Of a DNA stretch of 64,000 nt, positions 1 to 7,569 are shown one piece after another. The notes beneath the pieces were generated by a model, which worked only from the letters and a program-made list of their open reading frames with translations, did not search any database and was not told the origin of the DNA. The stretch lies in NCBI RefSeq assembly GCF_002140715.2, contig NZ_NGLE02000001.1, positions 1,235,001-1,299,000 on the forward strand, written 5' to 3'. The translations under genes and the position numbers were made by a program. The DNA is from Enterococcus sp. 4G2_DIV0659. GTDB taxonomy: Bacteria; Bacillota; Bacilli; Lactobacillales; Enterococcaceae. The first letter of the stretch is position 1. Each line of letters starts with the position of its first letter.

Positions 1-312
1 GCAATCCCTAACTACAACATGATGGGAATCGCCAAAGCTTCTTTAGAAACAGCTGTAAAATATCTAGCCTATGAATTTGCTGCAGATAAAATCCGTGTCA
101 ACGGTATTTCAGCAGGTGCAATCAAAACATTAGCTGTAACAGGTGTGAAAGATTACGATCAATTAATCAAAATTTCAGAAGACCGTACACCAGATAAAGC
201 TGGCGTAACAATAGAAGAAGTCGGAAATACTTGTGCCTTTCTTGTCAGTGAATTAGCGGCAGGGATTGTTGGTGATATTATTTATGTGGACAAAGGGGTT
301 CATTTAACTTAA
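1..312 (+). CDS. fabI: Enoyl-[acyl-carrier-protein] reductase FabI, 3' part
   Basis: The reading frame is open from the first base, so the gene starts left of the window and only the last 103 residues are visible. They match the C-terminal part of FabI, the NADH-dependent reductase that completes each elongation cycle of type II fatty-acid synthesis in the cytoplasm. The FabI-type active-site pattern Tyr-x6-Lys is visible (YNMMGIAK, Tyr at visible residue 5, Lys at 12). It is followed by the RVNGISAGAIKTLA loop, a substrate-binding helix region and the typical ending IYVDKGVHLT. FabI proteins are usually about 250 residues, so roughly 60 percent is missing. The next gene is convergent and shares a hairpin with it. 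Confidence 0.93.
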   Translation, partial: AIPNYNMMGIAKASLETAVKYLAYEFAADKIRVNGISAGAIKTLAVTGVKDYDQLIKISEDRTPDKAGVTIEEVGNTCAFLVSELAAGIVGDIIYVDKGVHLT

Positions 313-323
313 GCAAAAAAAAA

Positions 324-384
324 GCTGTTGTTGGGACAAACACTAATGAAGGCTATGCCCTTATCATCGTTTGTCTCAACCGCA
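324..384. terminator. Shared hairpin between convergent fabI and acyltransferase genes
   Basis: Arms GTTGGGACAAAC (330-341) and GTTTGTCTCAAC (369-380) pair over 12 positions with one G-T wobble. On the minus strand the hairpin is followed after a few bases by a run of nine T, so it best serves the acyltransferase; on the plus strand the T-run is weak. Confidence 0.6.
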
Positions 385-392
385 ACTTTACT

Positions 393-1484
393 TTATCTTT
401 TTCCTAAATTCAGATACCCGTTATTGACCCTAAGCATCATCTGTAAACCAAAATAATAGCCTGGCAGTTGCTTACTGATCGTAATCATTAATGAACTTAG
501 TAAATGCGTAGCGACCAATGTCACGATCAACTGCAACCAACTATTCGCCAAAAAATGATAACTATCCACTAAACTTGCCGCCCATAAAATACATAATGGA
601 TGGATGAAAAAATAATATTTTCCTAAGTCTCGTAACTGTTTAAAATCAACAGCTATTTTAAGATTCAATGTCATACTCCAACAGAAAAAGATCGCCGTAA
701 ATGGAATAAGTGACCACATAAAGTTTTTATCGATTCCTGTATTTGCATAAACGATCAATCCTTCACCGACTAATAATCCTCCAAAAAGCACAACCAACAA
801 TCCAAAATACTTCTGAAACGCAGCAATCTTTTCATGGTAATCCCATAAAAAATACCCAACAACTACAAATACCAAAGTAAAGAACAATCCATTACGAGTC
901 GTGATAAATAAATTCAAGTACTGATCAAAAAAAGCTTTCAACGGTTCAAATTCAATATACCCATAATACGTTTCTAACGACCCAAACAGACTCAAAATAA
1001 ACGTTAACCCAAACAACAGAGCATATCCTTTTTTCTTAATGAACCAGTGAGCAAAAATGAGTCCAAAAATCATGGCTGGAATATACCAAAGATGGTAATA
1101 CGTTCCTGTATAAACCAATCCTGCCAACAATGCTATTGGATATAAATACGGCTCTAGTGAATAATTCTCCTGAATCCACACAAACCCAATCGGCAAATAA
1201 ATCAAACTCCAAAATAAATACGAGCGAATGGACGACGTTACATACCTTTTCAAATACCCCGGCGAACCATCATATCCTCTTCTAACAAAATAACTCGTTG
1301 AAATCAAAAAATACGGAACAGCAATTCGACATAACACATTTTTAAACAAATGATGAACAACGGGATCTTGGATGACCCGTTCACAATGAAAACAGATAAT
1401 TAAAATCGCTGCGCCATATTTTATTAAATCGATACCATTATTACTGTTGGTTTGTTTGCTAACTTGCGTATTGATACCACTCAC
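393..1484 (-). CDS. Membrane acyltransferase, Acyl_transf_3 family
   Basis: A 363-residue protein with about ten hydrophobic segments across its length. The N-terminal pattern NGIDLIKYGAAILIICFHCE matches the start of acyltransferase family 3 membrane proteins: a first transmembrane helix ending in a conserved His. The family includes O-acetyltransferases of cell-wall or exopolysaccharide sugars and the membrane half of VanT-like proteins. It would sit in the cytoplasmic membrane and transfer acyl groups to an envelope substrate, which cannot be named from sequence. The likely start is GTG at 1484. An AGGGG lies directly against it, so spacing is poor and the start is uncertain. No serine-racemase domain follows, so this is not a full VanT. 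Confidence 0.8.
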   Translation of the reverse strand: MSGINTQVSKQTNSNNGIDLIKYGAAILIICFHCERVIQDPVVHHLFKNVLCRIAVPYFLISTSYFVRRGYDGSPGYLKRYVTSSIRSYLFWSLIYLPIGFVWIQENYSLEPYLYPIALLAGLVYTGTYYHLWYIPAMIFGLIFAHWFIKKKGYALLFGLTFILSLFGSLETYYGYIEFEPLKAFFDQYLNLFITTRNGLFFTLVFVVVGYFLWDYHEKIAAFQKYFGLLVVLFGGLLVGEGLIVYANTGIDKNFMWSLIPFTAIFFCWSMTLNLKIAVDFKQLRDLGKYYFFIHPLCILWAASLVDSYHFLANSWLQLIVTLVATHLLSSLMITISKQLPGYYFGLQMMLRVNNGYLNLGKR

Positions 1485-1987
1485 CCCTGACTTTCATAAA
1501 AAAGCTACAATTAAATGTACTCTTCCCTACTCCTATTACATTTAATTGTAGCAAAACAGACGCTCGATGTTATCGGCTTTAAGTCTGAGATTTGCTCACT
1601 TCTTTAGGACTATTTTTATGAGTCAAAAAAGGAACGGAATATCATCGTCCCATTCCTATCTCTCTTCTTTCATCAACTTAGTTTCACTTTCTTACAATTT
1701 TGCTCTTTTATTTGCTATAACTCTACACTTTAAAACAACGCAGCAAACAGCTAAAGATTCTTGGTTTCTGTCGATATATTCTAATTATCTCGCTCTATAT
1801 AAAAAAACACTATTTAACACCCGAATATTTTCTCTCCTACTATAATAATCGCTTAAATTTTCCATTTTTTCATGAATAACTACAAGACGAAAAGACGAGA
1901 TTTTGCAAGTTATTTCTCCACTTTTTATATGCTTTTGTCAAATTTGTCCATTCCACGAGGAACATTTTGACAATTCAAAAAAAGTTA
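1485..1987. other. AT-rich intergenic region without a supported gene
   Basis: The stretch between the acyltransferase and the first RNA locus contains an open frame of about 90 codons on the plus strand (1567-1845), but it has no ribosome binding site and a low-complexity composition. I see no convincing gene. A weak hairpin around 1630-1665 (GGAACGG paired imperfectly with CCATTCC) may be a decayed terminator. Confidence 0.5.
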
Positions 1988-2017
1988 TTGACTACCCTTG
2001 TACCTTTAAGTTAAGAT
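1988..2017 (+). promoter_or_regulatory. Promoter of first tandem small-RNA locus
   Basis: TTGACT (1988-1993) and TAAGAT (2012-2017) are separated by 18 bases, a good vegetative promoter. Transcription would begin near 2025, just before the first hairpin of the RNA element. Confidence 0.55.
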
Positions 2018-2024
2018 AATATTA

Positions 2025-2260
2025 CAACAAGAAATAAAAAAAGGCGCCCTGCAGAAGGACAGTAATCCTCTTGCAGAGCCCTGTATTATCAGCATGAACT
2101 AATAATACAAGTTGCCTCGTCAATATAACTATTGACTGTTATCATTGTACTAAATGTTAGAAAAGATTACTAGTCCTTTCTGCATATTCAATGAAACTAG
2201 TTGATATTTCTTTAGCGAACGCTTCATGGTATTAGTTGCTGACTAGTACCATTTTTTTGT
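2025..2260 (+). ncRNA. Candidate structured small RNA, copy 1
   Basis: After the promoter, bases 2043-2116 form a closed three-way arrangement. An outer GGC/GCC pair encloses a hairpin with CTGCA and AGAGGA-type arms, then a perfect hairpin TGTATTAT/ATAATACA. About 110 bases later lies an intrinsic terminator: ATGGTATTAGT (2226-2236) pairs with ACTAGTACCAT (2242-2252), then seven T. On the minus strand the first hairpin also ends in seven T (2040 side), so an antisense RNA could terminate there. No peptide longer than 25 codons is present on either strand. The layout recalls convergent type I toxin-antitoxin loci such as Fst/par or TxpA/RatA, but no toxin-like hydrophobic peptide is visible. 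Confidence 0.5.
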
Positions 2261-2294
2261 TGTCCTAATGAGTCAGATAATTAGAGCGAAAAAC

Positions 2295-2526
2295 AAAATA
2301 AACAGGCACTCTACAAAAGGACAGTAATCCTCTTGCAGAGCCCTATATTATCAGCATGAACTAATAATATAAGTTGCCCGAGTCAATGCATTGACATATT
2401 CATTTTACCTAATTTTTGTAAGAAATACTAGTGTTTTTTTACAATTCAAGGGATTTGAATAGTTAATGGTTATTTATTGAACTTTTGCACGGTATTAGTT
2501 GGTGACTAATACCGTATTTTTTCGCT
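2295..2526 (+). ncRNA. Candidate structured small RNA, copy 2
   Basis: This is a second, diverged copy of the preceding element, offset by 262 bases. The element at 2305-2378 repeats the hairpin series. The arms TGTATTAT/ATAATACA of copy 1 become TATATTAT/ATAATATA here, a compensatory base-pair change. The terminator arms ACGGTATTAGT (2489-2499) and ACTAATACCGT (2505-2515) also differ from copy 1 by compensating changes and are followed by six T. The stretch between element and terminator is poorly conserved and has no ORF. The promoter is less clear than for copy 1. Conserved pairing with variable sequence argues for a functional RNA. Confidence 0.5.
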
Positions 2527-2539
2527 CTTTTTATAAATA

Positions 2540-2601
2540 GTAAACACCAAACTCCTTTCATTCGAATACCTTTTTTTCATATTCTAACACTTGGTGTTTA
2601 C
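2540..2601. repeat. Inverted repeat with 11-bp arms
   Basis: GTAAACACCAA (2540-2550) and TTGGTGTTTAC (2591-2601) are perfect complements separated by 40 AT-rich bases. It lies just after the second RNA locus. The role is unknown; it could be the scar of a small mobile element or a weak terminator. A 79-codon TTG-start frame on the minus strand at 2642-2881 has no ribosome binding site and I do not support it as a gene. Confidence 0.4.
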
Positions 2602-3043
2602 GAGCTGGAGTTACTAGGATCAACTGCTCGCCATACTTTTACTATTCAATCAAAAAAAGGTTTGCCAAGTCAATGCGTATACAATTAGAAGAAAAAATCA
2701 ACATGCAAATAATTATTTTCCGAGTTCCATGATTGAATGACCAAAAGTAGTCCATTGTTCCTTGTGACCCAGTAAAGTAAGAAACTGATTTTTTTAGCTT
2801 CTTACTTTCCCGATAAAAAATAGCAGGCTTTGCAGAACTTGCTATTTCAAACAGCTGTTTGCCAATTAATGTTTTTACCAAAACATGTCAACCATTTATT
2901 CACACATATGGTAAATAGCTGTTTGTTTTTTATTTTATCAGAAAGCACACTGCTCTTTCAATCACTGATTCCATTAAACCATGAATGACCGTGTGCCTGA
3001 ATAAATGTTACTTCTGATTTATAAAAGTCTTGGTGGCCTTTTA

Positions 3044-3847
3044 CTACCTAGAAAAAAGCTGGATAGCATCCGCCTGAGACCGAATAGCTTCAACAGATTC
3101 TTCTTCATTTAATAAGTTTAAAGCCGCTTTAAATGTTGGATCTACATTAAGTTTTATAGAAGCAAACGTCTCATGATGCCAAATTTCATGGGCTACTTTC
3201 AACGACTCTACCCAAAGATGGTACTCTTGATCCGTTGTGATAATATCGATCAATGTTACAAAATTTCCTCCTACATTCCGAATATACTTGCCAAATTGTA
3301 GGTTTACTTCCTTAATATCCTGAAGAGGAAATACTGCAATCTGTTCGTCGACAGCGGCATTTACGACCACTTTTGCTTTTCCAATTTGCTTGATGGACAC
3401 TTGTTCACTGCTAAAGCTACACAAACAATTTGCATAACCAAGCAATTTTGAAAATGTCGCTTGTGGAAATAGCTTATCTTCGATTTTTACAAAGGTATTT
3501 ACTCGTTTCCCTTCTAAAAACAATGGTTTGAGCTCTTGAGTGTAGGCGCTGTAAAATGCAGCATTCTGATTCTCTTGCTTATTTTGATCCATAGAATTGT
3601 GCCTTCTTTCTTTCCCTTCGAACAAGCTTCTAAAGAAACCAGACTTTTTACGTCCCAATAAATTATCTACGCTACTATTGAAATACTCAGAAAGTCGAAC
3701 GACGTTCTCTAAATCTGGAAGACTTTTTCCAAGTTCCCATTTAGAAATCGTTTGGCGCGAAACTTTCAGATAGTCAGCCAGTTCCTGTTGTGAGATATCT
3801 CGTTCTTGACGGAATTTTTTAATTTGTTTGCCAATTTCTACAGTCAC
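3044..3847 (-). CDS. XRE-family transcriptional regulator with C-terminal PH-like domain
   Basis: A 267-residue protein. Residues about 5-60 form a Cro/CI-type helix-turn-helix (IKKFRQERDISQQELADYLK, then SRQTISKWELGKSLPDLENV). A basic linker follows (about 65-90). The C-terminal 170 residues have beta-strand patterning like a PH-type domain of the kind fused to such regulators in Firmicutes. It is a soluble DNA-binding repressor of unknown target. The start is GTG at 3847, nine bases after AAGGAG. A perfect inverted repeat with an extra half-site lies 45-100 bases upstream, consistent with autoregulation. The neighbours on both sides are separate transcription units. Confidence 0.8.
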   Translation of the reverse strand: MTVEIGKQIKKFRQERDISQQELADYLKVSRQTISKWELGKSLPDLENVVRLSEYFNSSVDNLLGRKKSGFFRSLFEGKERRHNSMDQNKQENQNAAFYSAYTQELKPLFLEGKRVNTFVKIEDKLFPQATFSKLLGYANCLCSFSSEQVSIKQIGKAKVVVNAAVDEQIAVFPLQDIKEVNLQFGKYIRNVGGNFVTLIDIITTDQEYHLWVESLKVAHEIWHHETFASIKLNVDPTFKAALNLLNEEESVEAIRSQADAIQLFSR

Positions 3848-3894
3848 TATAATCGACTCCTTATTTTGCGTCTACCTTTTTCACCGCACAAATA

Positions 3895-3943
3895 CGTTGC
3901 TTTCCTTGATTATACATGAAATCTTTACGCAACGATGCGTTGC
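3895..3943. promoter_or_regulatory. Putative operator of the XRE regulator
   Basis: GCAACG-ATG-CGTTGC (3929-3943) is a perfect inverted repeat and a further CGTTGC half-site lies at 3895-3900. Both sit directly upstream of the XRE gene. Binding by that protein is inferred from position only. Confidence 0.45.
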
Positions 3944-4092
3944 ATGCTAATTTAATCCTATTTTTAGTCATTCACTAATCTGCGTTACAAAAATCTCCAC
4001 CACATTTATATTCATCAATAAATGCAGTAGAGATAGTCTTTGGTTAGTGCGTTTCACCTTAATTAGTTTTCGCTTTTTTAATTTCTAGAGTA

Positions 4093-5634
4093 TTATTGTC
4101 TCATCAAATGTTTATCCGCAATCGTATAAACCTGATCAGCAATTGGTAAATAAAACTCTTCATCATTTGAAATCACTAAAACACTTCCCCTAAAAGCTTT
4201 TAAGGCATCTTGCAAGGATTTTCTTGAATCGACATCTAAATGGTTCGTCGGCTCATCTAAGATCAGGAAATTACTTGGTTGCATCGTTAGATCACATAGT
4301 TTCACTTTGGATTGTTCTCCACCGCTTAGCATGTATAGATTTTTTGAAGCAATCTCTCGTTTTAATCCGCATTTTGCTAATTCACGACGAACATCTTCAT
4401 ACGTTAGCCTCGTGTATTTATTGGCTAAGGCTTCGATCGGTGTCCATTCAATATTTTCCCATTCGATTTCTTGTGAATGGTAGCCTATAGCGACTTGTGG
4501 GGAAAATTGGGCTTTTCCAGAAATCGCAGGAATCATTGAAAGAAGTGTTTTTACCAATGTTGATTTACCCAAGCCATCTGCACCGGTAATCACTAATTTC
4601 TCTCCTTTTTTGATTTGTAAATCACGTACAGTCAACAAAGGTGATTTATAGCCTACTGTCAATTCGTCAATCGTCATAACATTTGGTGAGCTTTGCGGCA
4701 ATAGTTTAAAAGAGAAATTCGATTTAACTTTCTTTTCAGGTTCTTTCAAGCGATCCATTTTTTCTAAATGTTTTCTACGACCTTGTGCCATTTTAGTTTT
4801 AATACCAGCGATATTCTTTTGAATAAAGGCTTCTGTTTCTTTAATTTTTCGTTGTTGGGCCTCAAATTGACTTTGATACGCTTCTGCCAAGTGCGCTTTT
4901 TGTTTTAAGAAATCGTTGTAATTACTGTGATATTTTTTGATCGAACCAAAATCGATATCACAGATGCATGTTGCAATGTTGCTTAAAAAGTTGGTGTCAT
5001 GAGAAACAATGATAAAGGCATTTTCAAAGCCATTTAGATAATCTGTCAGCCAGTCAATATGTTCCTGATCTAAATAGTTCGTCGGCTCATCTAAGATTAA
5101 AACAGATGGTTTCTCCAACAATAATTTTGCCAAAATCACTTTGATTTGATCCCCACGGTTTAGTGCACTTAATGGTTGGGTCGCATCCGTAATTCCAAGG
5201 CCTGCAATAGCTTTACTGATGTCATTTTCTACTTCATAAAATCCTTTGAGTTCTAGCTGTTCTTGATACGTTGCAGCTCTTGTTAAAAGCTGTTCATCCC
5301 CTGTTTCACTATATTTTTCATATAATTTTACCATTTCTTTTTCGGTGTTGAATAACTCTTGATAGGCAGACGTTAAAAACTCACTAATTGTCAACGACTG
5401 ATCCATGTCCACATACTGATCTAAATAACCTAAAGTAGCAGCTGGATTCCATGAAATCGATCCGCTATCTGGTAAAACATCACCTAAGAGCATCTTTAAT
5501 AAGGTACTTTTCCCTGCACCATTTTTCCCAACGATGCCCATGTGTTCATTACTGCGAAGAGTAAATGAACTGTTTTCGTAAAGCTGTTTATCTGGTACTG
5601 CATAGGTTAAATCTTTGACTTGTAATAATTCCAT
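4093..5634 (-). CDS. ABC-F family ATPase, possible ribosome-protection protein
   Basis: A 513-residue protein with two ABC domains and no membrane segments, the layout of ABC-F proteins that act on the ribosome. In domain 1, Walker A is GKNGAGKST (about 36) and Walker B is LILDEPTNYLD. In domain 2, Walker A is GADGLGKST, the signature is LSGGEQSK and Walker B is LILDEPTNHLD. The charged linker between them (about 230-310) is the ribosome-contacting arm. The domain-1 signature is degenerate (LNRGDQIK instead of LSGGQ). The start is the ATG at 5634, seven bases after GAGGA. A leader peptide and intrinsic terminator upstream suggest antibiotic-induced attenuation, as known for several resistance ABC-F genes. 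It could be a housekeeping ABC-F, but the attenuator favours a resistance role. Confidence 0.82.
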   Translation of the reverse strand: MELLQVKDLTYAVPDKQLYENSSFTLRSNEHMGIVGKNGAGKSTLLKMLLGDVLPDSGSISWNPAATLGYLDQYVDMDQSLTISEFLTSAYQELFNTEKEMVKLYEKYSETGDEQLLTRAATYQEQLELKGFYEVENDISKAIAGLGITDATQPLSALNRGDQIKVILAKLLLEKPSVLILDEPTNYLDQEHIDWLTDYLNGFENAFIIVSHDTNFLSNIATCICDIDFGSIKKYHSNYNDFLKQKAHLAEAYQSQFEAQQRKIKETEAFIQKNIAGIKTKMAQGRRKHLEKMDRLKEPEKKVKSNFSFKLLPQSSPNVMTIDELTVGYKSPLLTVRDLQIKKGEKLVITGADGLGKSTLVKTLLSMIPAISGKAQFSPQVAIGYHSQEIEWENIEWTPIEALANKYTRLTYEDVRRELAKCGLKREIASKNLYMLSGGEQSKVKLCDLTMQPSNFLILDEPTNHLDVDSRKSLQDALKAFRGSVLVISNDEEFYLPIADQVYTIADKHLMRQ

Positions 5635-5683
5635 TTTAATTTCCTCTTTCATGTGGTTTCTTTGCATTTTTTACTAAAGAACA

Positions 5684-5724
5684 TACAAAAAAGACCCACA
5701 GACAAAATGTCTAGGGCCTTTTTA
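5684..5724 (-). terminator. Leader terminator (attenuator) of the ABC-F gene
   Basis: On the minus strand, GGCCCTAGAC and GTCTGTGGGTC form a hairpin followed by six T, ending about 50 bases before the ABC-F start codon. A terminator inside the 5' leader of its own gene is the mark of attenuation. Upstream leader sequence contains alternative pairings (see the leader peptide). Confidence 0.72.
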
Positions 5725-5832
5725 ATCTATATATCCTTCAGTAAATAGGTACACTAAAAACATAGCACACACGCGCTATTTTTAAGCATACTAAATTTAC
5801 TGATGAATAAGAAAAGCTCTTACGCTTTCCGA

Positions 5833-5904
5833 TTAAGCTCCATACAACACTTCATCAAAAATAAGTTGTAGGGAGCTAAGAGTTGAAATAAATAATACGT
5901 ACAT
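5833..5904 (-). CDS. Leader peptide upstream of ABC-F gene (23 aa)
   Basis: A 23-codon ORF starts with ATG at 5904, preceded by GAGGAAGGTG. It reads MYVLFISTLSSLQLIF and then DEVLYGA. Its coding region is itself paired: AGCTCCCTACAACTT within the ORF matches AAGTGTTGTATGGAGCT at its 3' end. A second hairpin, AAGCTCTTACGCTTTCCG against GGAGCTTAATCGGAAAGCG, overlaps the first. It ends about 110 bases before the intrinsic terminator. The likely role is sensing ribosome stalling by a drug and so switching the leader between terminated and antiterminated folds. This is inferred from architecture; the inducing drug is unknown. Confidence 0.68.
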   Translation of the reverse strand: MYVLFISTLSSLQLIFDEVLYGA

Positions 5905-6120
5905 TTGAAACACCTTCCTCAGAGGTTACTTTATCATTTTGGAAAAAAATAGTCAAATGCAGGATAAATGATGGTAATTATCACTAGTCTATATGAGTCA
6001 AATGAAAGAGATATAACATCCATAAGCTATTCAGCTTCTAAAAAATTGTTTGAATTAATGAACTATCACTATTTTTCTACTTAGCTCTATTTATTTTTAC
6101 TCATTCTACGATAAACGCGA

Positions 6121-7377
6121 TTATAACTTAAACGTAATATCCCCTAATTTTGTCATCGTAGCAAAACGTTCATCCATTAATTTTACTTCTAGCTCAAATT
6201 CTTTTTTCTTAAATGTTTCATCGTAATCTTCTTTGTTTAAAGCAAAAACAAGATACGTTTCGCCTTCTTCCCCAATATCTACTAATGCTTTCTCCGGTTT
6301 TTCTTCTAACATCCCTTGACTTAGTACTTTGCCAAGGCTGCCGATTTTTAATCCACCTGACATATTTTCCAATCGAACTTTTTCTTTGCCTTCATTTTTT
6401 ATTTTTACTTTCGCGGTTAAAAGGACAACCCCTGATTCGAAGTCCTTGAATCTCGCAGCAGTATCTTCATTTGGCTCAAAATCTACGAATTGATACCCCT
6501 CTAATACCACCTTGATTCCTTCAAAATCAACTGTTTGCTCTGTTTTTTCAGCACTAATCATTTTTTTCACACCCATGTTAGCAGCACTAGCTTTGTCTGG
6601 GTAAAATTCTCCACTCTCACTAACGGTTTGCTCCCCTTCAGTACTCACTGGTATTTTTACTTTTTCCGATTCGTAAATTGCATCAGCTTTAGAGTAACTA
6701 TCTGGTTTTGAATACAGTCCTGCTGTTTCTATCGTTACTTCTCCATATTCTTTGATTTTTTCTACTGCCTCTGGTCGAATAGCATACGTAATGTAGCCTG
6801 TAACTTTTTCACCCGCTTTAACTTCTCGTTTTTGCTTAAGCATGATGCTAGTAAACAGTGGATACTCTTCTTCTATATCGTCGTTAATCAAGCTTTTCGT
6901 ATATGTCAGACTGCGATCATATCCAACCACGGATAGATCAAAACCAGAAGCTGTATACACGCTTTCGTTCGATTTATTTTCAACCTCAGCTTCTAAGATC
7001 ACTATCCCGCCATTTTTTGTTTGATCGCCAAAAGGAATACTTAAATTTCTGGAAAAATCTTCAACTTCATAATATTCATATCCTTTGATCCTTACCTTGT
7101 ACTCATCGGTGCCAAAGTTTTGCTCATCAGTATTTGCATAAATTGAAGACATTTTTTCTGCTTCGATATTCTCTTGAATCGCTTTGGCTAATTCAGCGAA
7201 CGGTGTTTCTGATTTCTTCGTTTCTTTACTCGCCTTAGTACTTTCTTTGGTAGCACTAGTACTGCTAACCGCCGTTGATGAAACTTCTGTTTTGACTTCT
7301 TTTTTCTGATTGTTTCCGCAAGCTGTTAAAACGGCTATTGAAAGTAGGATTATTGAACGTAATACGATTTTTTTCAT
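6121..7377 (-). CDS. Lipoprotein, DUF5068-like
   Basis: A 418-residue lipoprotein with a signal peptide and lipobox LTAC (Cys about residue 20), then a Ser/Thr/Lys-rich linker to about residue 60. The remainder holds two beta-rich segments of similar character (about 90-230 and 270-418) with patterns such as GGIVILEAEVENKSNESVY and GVVLLTAKVKIKNEGKEKV, typical of immunoglobulin-like extracytoplasmic domains. It resembles DUF5068-type lipoproteins of Firmicutes; I am not certain of that family name. It should be anchored to the outer face of the membrane. The ATG start has AAAGGGAG upstream. It is monocistronic with a strong bidirectional terminator before its upstream neighbour. Its function is unknown. 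Confidence 0.72.
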   Translation of the reverse strand: MKKIVLRSIILLSIAVLTACGNNQKKEVKTEVSSTAVSSTSATKESTKASKETKKSETPFAELAKAIQENIEAEKMSSIYANTDEQNFGTDEYKVRIKGYEYYEVEDFSRNLSIPFGDQTKNGGIVILEAEVENKSNESVYTASGFDLSVVGYDRSLTYTKSLINDDIEEEYPLFTSIMLKQKREVKAGEKVTGYITYAIRPEAVEKIKEYGEVTIETAGLYSKPDSYSKADAIYESEKVKIPVSTEGEQTVSESGEFYPDKASAANMGVKKMISAEKTEQTVDFEGIKVVLEGYQFVDFEPNEDTAARFKDFESGVVLLTAKVKIKNEGKEKVRLENMSGGLKIGSLGKVLSQGMLEEKPEKALVDIGEEGETYLVFALNKEDYDETFKKKEFELEVKLMDERFATMTKLGDITFKL

Positions 7378-7483
7378 TTTATAACTCCCTTTAAATTGTG
7401 TCTTACACTAGTAATACCTTTCAAACGGAAAAAGGTTACACTATTTTTAAATTTTTTTAGATCTTTCAAAAAGAACGCAAAAA

Positions 7484-7538
7484 AAAGGCTGAAACAAACA
7501 CATTTTCTTTTTTAGTGTTTGTTTTAGCCCTTTTTTGC
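7484..7538. terminator. Bidirectional terminator
   Basis: AAAAAAGGCT-AAACAAACAC and GTGTTTGTTT-AGCCCTTTTTT form a long stem with A-tract and T-tract on its two sides. It ends the flavin oxidoreductase transcript on the minus strand. Confidence 0.8.
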
Positions 7539-7569
7539 CGCTCTATAAATTGCCTAGTTTTTTCTTTTT

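Noticed and set aside
393..1484. VanT-type serine racemase
   Set aside because: Only the membrane acyltransferase part is present; there is no racemase domain and no vancomycin-resistance neighbour.
1567..1845. 92-codon plus-strand frame
   Set aside because: No ribosome binding site, low-complexity Ser/Leu/Phe content and no recognisable family; probably open by chance in AT-rich DNA.
2025..2526. Fst- or TxpA-type toxin gene in the tandem RNA loci
   Set aside because: I translated short frames on both strands; the longest are 16-25 codons and none is a hydrophobic peptide with a charged tail.
2642..2881. 79-codon minus-strand frame with TTG start
   Set aside because: A stop codon lies three codons upstream of the TTG, there is no Shine-Dalgarno sequence and no family resemblance.
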